A stretch of DNA of 9,285 bases from NCBI GenBank assembly GCA_019308705.1, contig JAFDHW010000066.1, forward strand, positions 1-9,285, given 5' to 3'. This document shows positions 5,852-9,285 of the stretch, one piece after another. How positions within the stretch are numbered: the first letter of the stretch is position 1; each line of letters starts with the position of its first letter. Under the pieces are notes generated by a model. That model was not told where the DNA came from and ran no database searches. It saw only the letters and a program-made list of their open reading frames with translations. This DNA comes from Deltaproteobacteria bacterium (lineage in GTDB: Bacteria > Desulfobacterota > Desulfobacteria > Desulfobacterales > Desulfatibacillaceae). The position numbers and the translations under genes are program-made.

Positions 5852-8529
5852 GCACACCTCCTTTGTTGGGGTTTTCGAATGACCAGTCCCAGCCGTTCAT
5901 CCAGAAAGATTTCAAAGTCTCCGGCCCTGGCCGCGCCGTTTTCAAAGACCAGGACACGATGGTGCCTGAGGGTTCCATTGCGTTTCCAGGCTGAAGGGGC
6001 GGGTGTGTTTTGAAGGATGGGGAAAATGCCCTGGTGAGACAGGGAAGCTTCCCGGAGAATTAGTTTTTCCTCCATTTCCCGGGTAGGCGGCATTTCCAAG
6101 TCCACGGGCTCTTTGCAGGAAGCGTCCAAAAACAGGCCGTCACCGCTCCGGTGCAGACAAACCACATTCACGGAGGGTGGTCCCAGGCGGGTTTTGGCCA
6201 AAAAGGCCTGGTGCACCCGGGGATCGTCAGCGTCCTCAAGATCGCCGCGAAAGTCGTTGAAGAATTTCGGGTTGACAGGCGAATACGGCGGAGGGATTTC
6301 CGCCATTTTCGCCTTTGTCGAATCAGAGGCCTTATTCTCCTCTCGGTTTTCGGCCATTTCATCCAAGAAGGTTTGGGGTGCCTGAGGGGTTCCCGGGATG
6401 TTTTCCGGCCCGTAAACCGCCTCCACCAGGGATTCCAGGCCGCCGGGAATCTTCAGGCTTGATCGGTCCTTCAACACCAGGAAGCTCCGCAAGAGCACCC
6501 AGGGATCATAAATTTTGGCCGAGCCCCCAAAATCGGGCGCCTCCTCCTTGCTTTCCCGGTCAGGCAGCAAAAGCCAAAGACCCGGTTTCTCCAGCCCCGG
6601 GGGCCGCACGCGTGAATGGCGGTGCAGACGCCCCGCCCGCTGGAGCACAAGGTCCACGGGCGCCAAATCCGTGGCCATGAGGTCAAAATCCAAATCCAGG
6701 CTCTGCTCCACCACCTGGGTGGCCACCAGCACGGTTCGCCGGGAAGGGTCCCGATCCCCCTTGCCAAAAAGGGACAGGGCCTGGTCCTCGATTTCCTTGC
6801 GCAGGCCCAAGGGAAATCGGGCGTGAAACAACAGAAGTTCCTCCGGCTTAAAAAAACCGGAATCCTCCAAGGCGCGAAACACCTCCTGGGCCCGGTCCAC
6901 GGTATTGACCACCACCGCGGCCGCGCCGCCGTTTTCCAGGGCTTGATTAAACTCCCTGGCCAGCGCCTCCGGGTCTTGGCGCATCTGCCGGACATGGATT
7001 TCCTTTTCCATTTCCGCGGGAACGTGGCGGCAGTGCAGGTGACCGTTTTCCATCCAGGTGATCCGCGGATACGGGACCTCCTCGGGAGGCAAGGTTCCGG
7101 AAAAGGCTTGGGACAGCTTCCTGCGTTTCTCCGCGGGCAAGGTGGCGGACAAAAGCACCACGGAGGTCCCCAGGGCCCTTAACCATTCCAGAAGCCGAAC
7201 CAGGATATCGGACATGTACACGTCATAGGCGTGCACCTCGTCGATGATCACGGTCTTCCCGGCAAGGCCGAAAAGCCGGACAAAGGCGTGGCGGCTTTTC
7301 AGGGCCGACATCATGGCCTGGTCCACCGTTCCCACCCCAAAAGGGGCCAAAAGCCCTCGCTTTTTGGGTGAAAACCAGGAAACAGCCGATTCCCGCCCTC
7401 CGTTTTCCCCCGAAAAAGCGGGATCATCCACCAGCCTGCGGGCCTCCATTACAAACGAGGCCCGGCCGTGAAGCAGGCGAAGCTGAATCCGGGCATCATC
7501 CGGGTAACGACGATTCAGGAATTCATGCACCCGGCCGTACATCTGGTTGCTGCTGGCCTGAGATGGGAGGGCGAAGTAGATGCCTCTTTGCCCTTGCACA
7601 TCCCCCCAGGAGTCCGCCCGCTCCATGGCCGCTTCCGTTTTGCCTTCTCCCATGGGGGCTTCGATGAGCAAAAAGGACGGCTCCTGGGTGACGGCAAGAC
7701 TGCTGGTTACTTCCTGCAGGGGACGAGGCTTGGGAAAACCGAAAAGTTCCTGAAAGGTGGTCTGCTGCCGGACAGGCTCCCACCCAAGCCAGCCGAGTTC
7801 TTGGAGGGCGGTTTTGGCCCTTTGCCTGGATCGTTTTTCGTAGTCCGGTATGTCCGTGGCCTCCCCGGCATAGGGAAAATAGTCCTCGCTGGATCCAATC
7901 CAGTCCGCAACGGAAACCAGACCGGCCAGGAAAACGAAAAAGGCGGGGTCCTCCTGGATTGCAAAGGACTTGGGCTCCAAGCGGAAGGCGCCGGCCAGTT
8001 GGCAAAAGAATCGTTTACGGGCTGCTTCCCAATGGCTGTTTCCACGGTGCCGAAAAGACTTCACCGCCTGGACCTCAAGCGAGGAAATGAAGCTTCCATG
8101 GTGGCCGCCCAACGCGCTGGCCAGGGCCTGGGCCGTGTTCCGGGGGAATCCTCCCGGGCATAATTCCTGGTCCATAAATAATTTTCGCAGGGCATAGGCA
8201 GTGACAGCCCCGTGTGGAACCGCCTTCGCGGTTTTGGGAAAATCATATCCATCGGCCTTGAGCCCTCTCGCCAGCTCCGGCCGTTTTCCCTGGAACCCGG
8301 GTGAGGCTTTCCCCAAATCATGCAGGGCCGCGAAAAAGGCCAACCACCTGCCGGCGGAGTCCTCGGGCAAGCCCATCCAATCCGAAACCTTGCCCCGGAT
8401 AAGTCCGTGCACGGCCCCGTCCCAGAGTTCAGCGGCCACGTGTCCCACGTCCAGCATGTGGCAAATAAGCGGGTGAAAATTTTTTCCATCAGCCTTGGCC
8501 CATAAAGGTTGGAGGGTGACGCTTTCCAC
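5848..8529 (-). CDS. cas3: CRISPR-associated helicase/nuclease Cas3, type I-E
   Basis: Cas3 is recruited by Cascade, nicks the displaced strand and degrades target DNA while translocating. The 893-aa product (E. coli 888 aa) has an N-terminal HD nuclease with H24, H70-D71 (FFAALHDLGK), H106, H143-H144 and D209. The SF2 helicase follows: Walker A EAPMGEGKT with K297, DEVH at 430-433, SAT at 461-463, and motif VI QRAGRLHRH at 630-638 after VVEQSLDLDFDL. A C-terminal domain of about 170 residues ends the protein. The start is GTG at 8529, supported by AGGAG at 8540-8536 with 6-nt spacing; the next Met (residue 25) would delete part of the HD domain. It overlaps cse1 by 4 nt, so it is co-transcribed with Cascade. 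No motif is damaged. Confidence 0.97.
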   Translation of the reverse strand: MESVTLQPLWAKADGKNFHPLICHMLDVGHVAAELWDGAVHGLIRGKVSDWMGLPEDSAGRWLAFFAALHDLGKASPGFQGKRPELARGLKADGYDFPKTAKAVPHGAVTAYALRKLFMDQELCPGGFPRNTAQALASALGGHHGSFISSLEVQAVKSFRHRGNSHWEAARKRFFCQLAGAFRLEPKSFAIQEDPAFFVFLAGLVSVADWIGSSEDYFPYAGEATDIPDYEKRSRQRAKTALQELGWLGWEPVRQQTTFQELFGFPKPRPLQEVTSSLAVTQEPSFLLIEAPMGEGKTEAAMERADSWGDVQGQRGIYFALPSQASSNQMYGRVHEFLNRRYPDDARIQLRLLHGRASFVMEARRLVDDPAFSGENGGRESAVSWFSPKKRGLLAPFGVGTVDQAMMSALKSRHAFVRLFGLAGKTVIIDEVHAYDVYMSDILVRLLEWLRALGTSVVLLSATLPAEKRRKLSQAFSGTLPPEEVPYPRITWMENGHLHCRHVPAEMEKEIHVRQMRQDPEALAREFNQALENGGAAAVVVNTVDRAQEVFRALEDSGFFKPEELLLFHARFPLGLRKEIEDQALSLFGKGDRDPSRRTVLVATQVVEQSLDLDFDLMATDLAPVDLVLQRAGRLHRHSRVRPPGLEKPGLWLLLPDRESKEEAPDFGGSAKIYDPWVLLRSFLVLKDRSSLKIPGGLESLVEAVYGPENIPGTPQAPQTFLDEMAENREENKASDSTKAKMAEIPPPYSPVNPKFFNDFRGDLEDADDPRVHQAFLAKTRLGPPSVNVVCLHRSGDGLFLDASCKEPVDLEMPPTREMEEKLILREASLSHQGIFPILQNTPAPSAWKRNGTLRHHRVLVFENGAARAGDFEIFLDERLGLVIRKPQQRRCA

Positions 8530-8717
8530 AGATTTCTCCTATTCGGCAGAGGATGACGCAACTTGAGGGAGGGACGGCGTCAAATCCGCACACAAGGCAG
8601 CGTCTGGATGAATGCTTCCGAGCAGAGTTAGACAGAAATGACACAAAAATTGGTGGTATTCAACAGGTTTTCTTCTGACCAATATCAGAGAGGCGGCGCT
8701 AAATCTTCGAATGACAG
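8530..8717 (-). promoter_or_regulatory. Intergenic region expected to hold the cas operon promoter
   Basis: No convincing gene lies here. As the cas genes start at 8529 and a terminator-like hairpin sits at 8718-8741, the operon promoter should be in this stretch. I found no good -35/-10 pair. Two inverted repeats may be operators: TGACGC (8554-8559) with GCGTCA (8577-8582), and ATTGGT (8649-8654) with ACCAAT (8678-8683). The 9-mer ACCAATATC at 8678-8686 also occurs in the CRISPR leader at 62-70. The stretch is more A/T-rich than the genes around 8635-8720. The call is from position and is weak on sequence. Confidence 0.4.
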
Positions 8718-8741
8718 AAAACCCTGATGGCGGGTTTTTTT
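8718..8741. terminator. Hairpin terminator, possibly bidirectional
   Basis: AAAACCC (8718-8724) pairs with GGGTTTT (8732-8738) around a 7-nt loop, and a run of seven T follows the GGG (8735-8741) on the plus strand. On the minus strand the stem is preceded by A and followed by TTTT then C. No plus-strand gene ends here, while the minus-strand helicase remnant stops at 8751, ten bases before it. It therefore probably ended that transcript, and now separates it from the cas operon. The stem has only three G-C pairs, so strength is uncertain. Confidence 0.45.
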
Positions 8742-8750
8742 CGTGCTGCG

Positions 8751-8942
8751 TTAAAAATATCGCCCCGTGTCCCGACAGTATCGAAGTTCTGCCTTCCCGA
8801 TCTTCCCCACTTCCCGGAAGCGGATTTTTCGGACATAGATTTCCGTCCGGTCCGCGGCCAGGTCGGGCCGGCGGATGCACAGGCCATTGTCCGCCTTGTT
8901 CCTCCAGTTCGCCCCGTCGGATACTTCGTACATGGTGGGGGC
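8751..8942 (-). pseudogene. C-terminal remnant of a phage-type primase-helicase (T7 gp4/DnaB-like)
   Basis: The frame ending in TAA at 8751 contains NWRNKADNG, RRPDL, IYVRKIRFREVGKIGKAELRY and TGRYF at the very end. This is the pattern of the last part of T7 gp4-type replicative helicases, where K-x-R-F, a G-x-x-G-x-A and Y-x-x-x-TG lie in the same order (T7: [22 protein letters not shown]). Only about 60-64 residues remain, beginning near APTMYEVSDG; the ATPase core, and any primase domain, are missing. Upstream in frame the sequence no longer resembles the family. The ATG at 8933 has no ribosome-binding site, so it is probably not expressed. It suggests a lost prophage or integrative element. 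Identification is by eye over a short stretch and needs a profile search. Confidence 0.55.
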
Positions 8943-9032
8943 TGATAATAACAAGGGGCGGCGAAAGACGGAAAACCGCGCGAAACGCCCGTTTCCATGG
9001 GCATGAACCAATGCCGGCAAACTCTTATATTC
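8943..9032. other. Unassigned stretch between the helicase remnant and the tRNA fragment
   Basis: About 90 bp with no gene I can support. It carries a small hairpin, GCCC (8987-8990) with GGGC (8999-9002). In a normal tRNA gene the acceptor and D-arm would lie at about 9007-9032, but there is no AGCTCAG-type D-arm. If the tRNA fragment is an attachment site, this is the inner flank of the element, where recombinase arm sites could lie. Confidence 0.3.
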
Positions 9033-9082
9033 AGGGACTGAAAATCCCCGTGTCGGCAGTTCGATTCTGTCCCTCGGCACCA
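9033..9082 (+). tRNA. 3' fragment of tRNA-Phe (anticodon GAA); candidate attachment site
   Basis: The sequence contains an anticodon arm GGGA-CTGAAAA-TCCC (9034-9048, anticodon GAA at 9040-9042), a GTGTC variable region, a T-arm GGCAG-TTCGATT-CTGTC, the 3' acceptor strand CCTCGGC, discriminator A and an encoded CCA (9080-9082). It matches the E. coli tRNA-Phe 3' half closely, for example TGAAAATCCCCGTGTC. The expected 5' acceptor GCCGAGG-like strand and D-arm are missing upstream, so this is not a functional tRNA. Anticodon region to CCA is the stretch usually duplicated when a tyrosine recombinase inserts an element into a tRNA gene. The native terminator following it suggests that the right side is the original chromosome downstream of the tRNA. 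Confidence 0.8.
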
Positions 9083-9098
9083 CCCCTTGTTCACGACT

Positions 9099-9138
9099 AC
9101 GGAGGGTCGGCCATCGCGGCCGGCCCTCCGTGTTTTTT
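9099..9138 (+). terminator. Strong rho-independent terminator downstream of the tRNA-Phe fragment
   Basis: A 14-bp stem (9099-9112 with 9118-9131, one T-G wobble) with the 5-nt loop ATCGC is followed by GTTTTTT (9132-9138). The outer arms are ACGGAGGG and CCCTCCGT. It starts 16 nt after the CCA, as expected for a tRNA gene terminator on the plus strand. Confidence 0.9.
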
Positions 9139-9285
9139 GGAGAGGAGAAGGTACGCCGCATGGGAGGCTAACCCGGATTATTCATGAGCAATTTTGCCCG
9201 AGATCGAATTTTTCTTTATTTTCAATCCGTTGGAGCTGTTTTTTGGGTCTTGCGCCAAAGACGGTCTGATTATTTGAGGAATTCT
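9139..9285. other. Non-coding right edge
   Basis: About 150 bp, becoming A/T-rich after 9170. The frames here lack ribosome-binding sites and any recognisable protein pattern. I see no gene, RNA or repeat. By the tRNA argument it would be ancestral chromosome outside the element. Confidence 0.4.

Noticed and set aside
8560..8720. Specific -35/-10 promoter for cas3
   Set aside because: TTGACG-like and TCTAAC-like hexamers exist on the minus strand but none pair at 16-18 nt spacing with good matches.
9007..9082. A complete tRNA-Phe
   Set aside because: No D-arm and no 7-bp acceptor partner are found where the 5' half should be. GCCGG at 9013-9017 can pair with part of the 3' acceptor strand, but the rest does not fit.
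8943..9161. Minus-strand protein upstream of the helicase remnant, containing RDRIELPTRGFSV
   Set aside because: That peptide is the familiar artefact of translating the antisense of a tRNA gene; the underlying signal is the tRNA-Phe fragment on the plus strand.
9279..9285. GAATTC at the extreme right end
   Set aside because: It could be a cloning boundary, but a single six-base site is expected by chance and proves nothing.

Overview
The window holds a complete type I-E CRISPR-Cas locus on the minus strand. Reading right to left: cas3 (8529-5848), cse1/casA (5851-4313), cse2/casB (4316-3792), cas7e/casC (3764-2616), cas5e/casD (2603-1890), cas6e/casE (1908-1243), cas1 (1232-333) and cas2 (427-116). 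A short leader (115-62), the first repeat (61-34) and the first spacer (33-1) follow, and the array runs off the left edge. The genes overlap or sit under 30 nt apart, and each has a Shine-Dalgarno sequence. This looks like one polycistronic unit starting at cas3. All key catalytic residues I looked for in Cas3, Cas1 and Cas6e are present, so the system appears intact.

The genes make one pathway. Cas1-Cas2 insert new spacers at the leader-repeat junction. Cas6e cuts the array transcript at the repeat hairpin. Cse1, Cse2, Cas7, Cas5 and Cas6e form the Cascade surveillance complex, and Cas3 is recruited to unwind and degrade the target DNA.

The right end (8700-9285) is different. It holds a bidirectional-looking hairpin terminator (8718-8741), a short minus-strand remnant resembling the C-terminus of a phage primase-helicase of the T7 gp4/DnaB type (8942-8751), then a plus-strand 3' fragment of a tRNA-Phe gene (anticodon stem to CCA, 9033-9082) followed by a strong rho-independent terminator (9099-9138). 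No 5' half of the tRNA precedes the fragment. That is the usual scar at one end of an element integrated into a tRNA gene. I infer that the cas locus lies inside, or next to the edge of, a decayed integrative element whose other end would carry the complete tRNA-Phe.

The DNA is GC-rich with strong AGGAGG-type ribosome sites, which indicates a bacterium. A Desulfovibrio-like member of Desulfobacterota is a guess from the general look of the Cas proteins; no marker gene here settles it. I see no wholly new system. The points worth a second look are the tRNA scar with its phage remnant, the 95-nt dual-coding cas1/cas2 overlap, and a very short leader with an inverted repeat whose motif recurs upstream of cas3.
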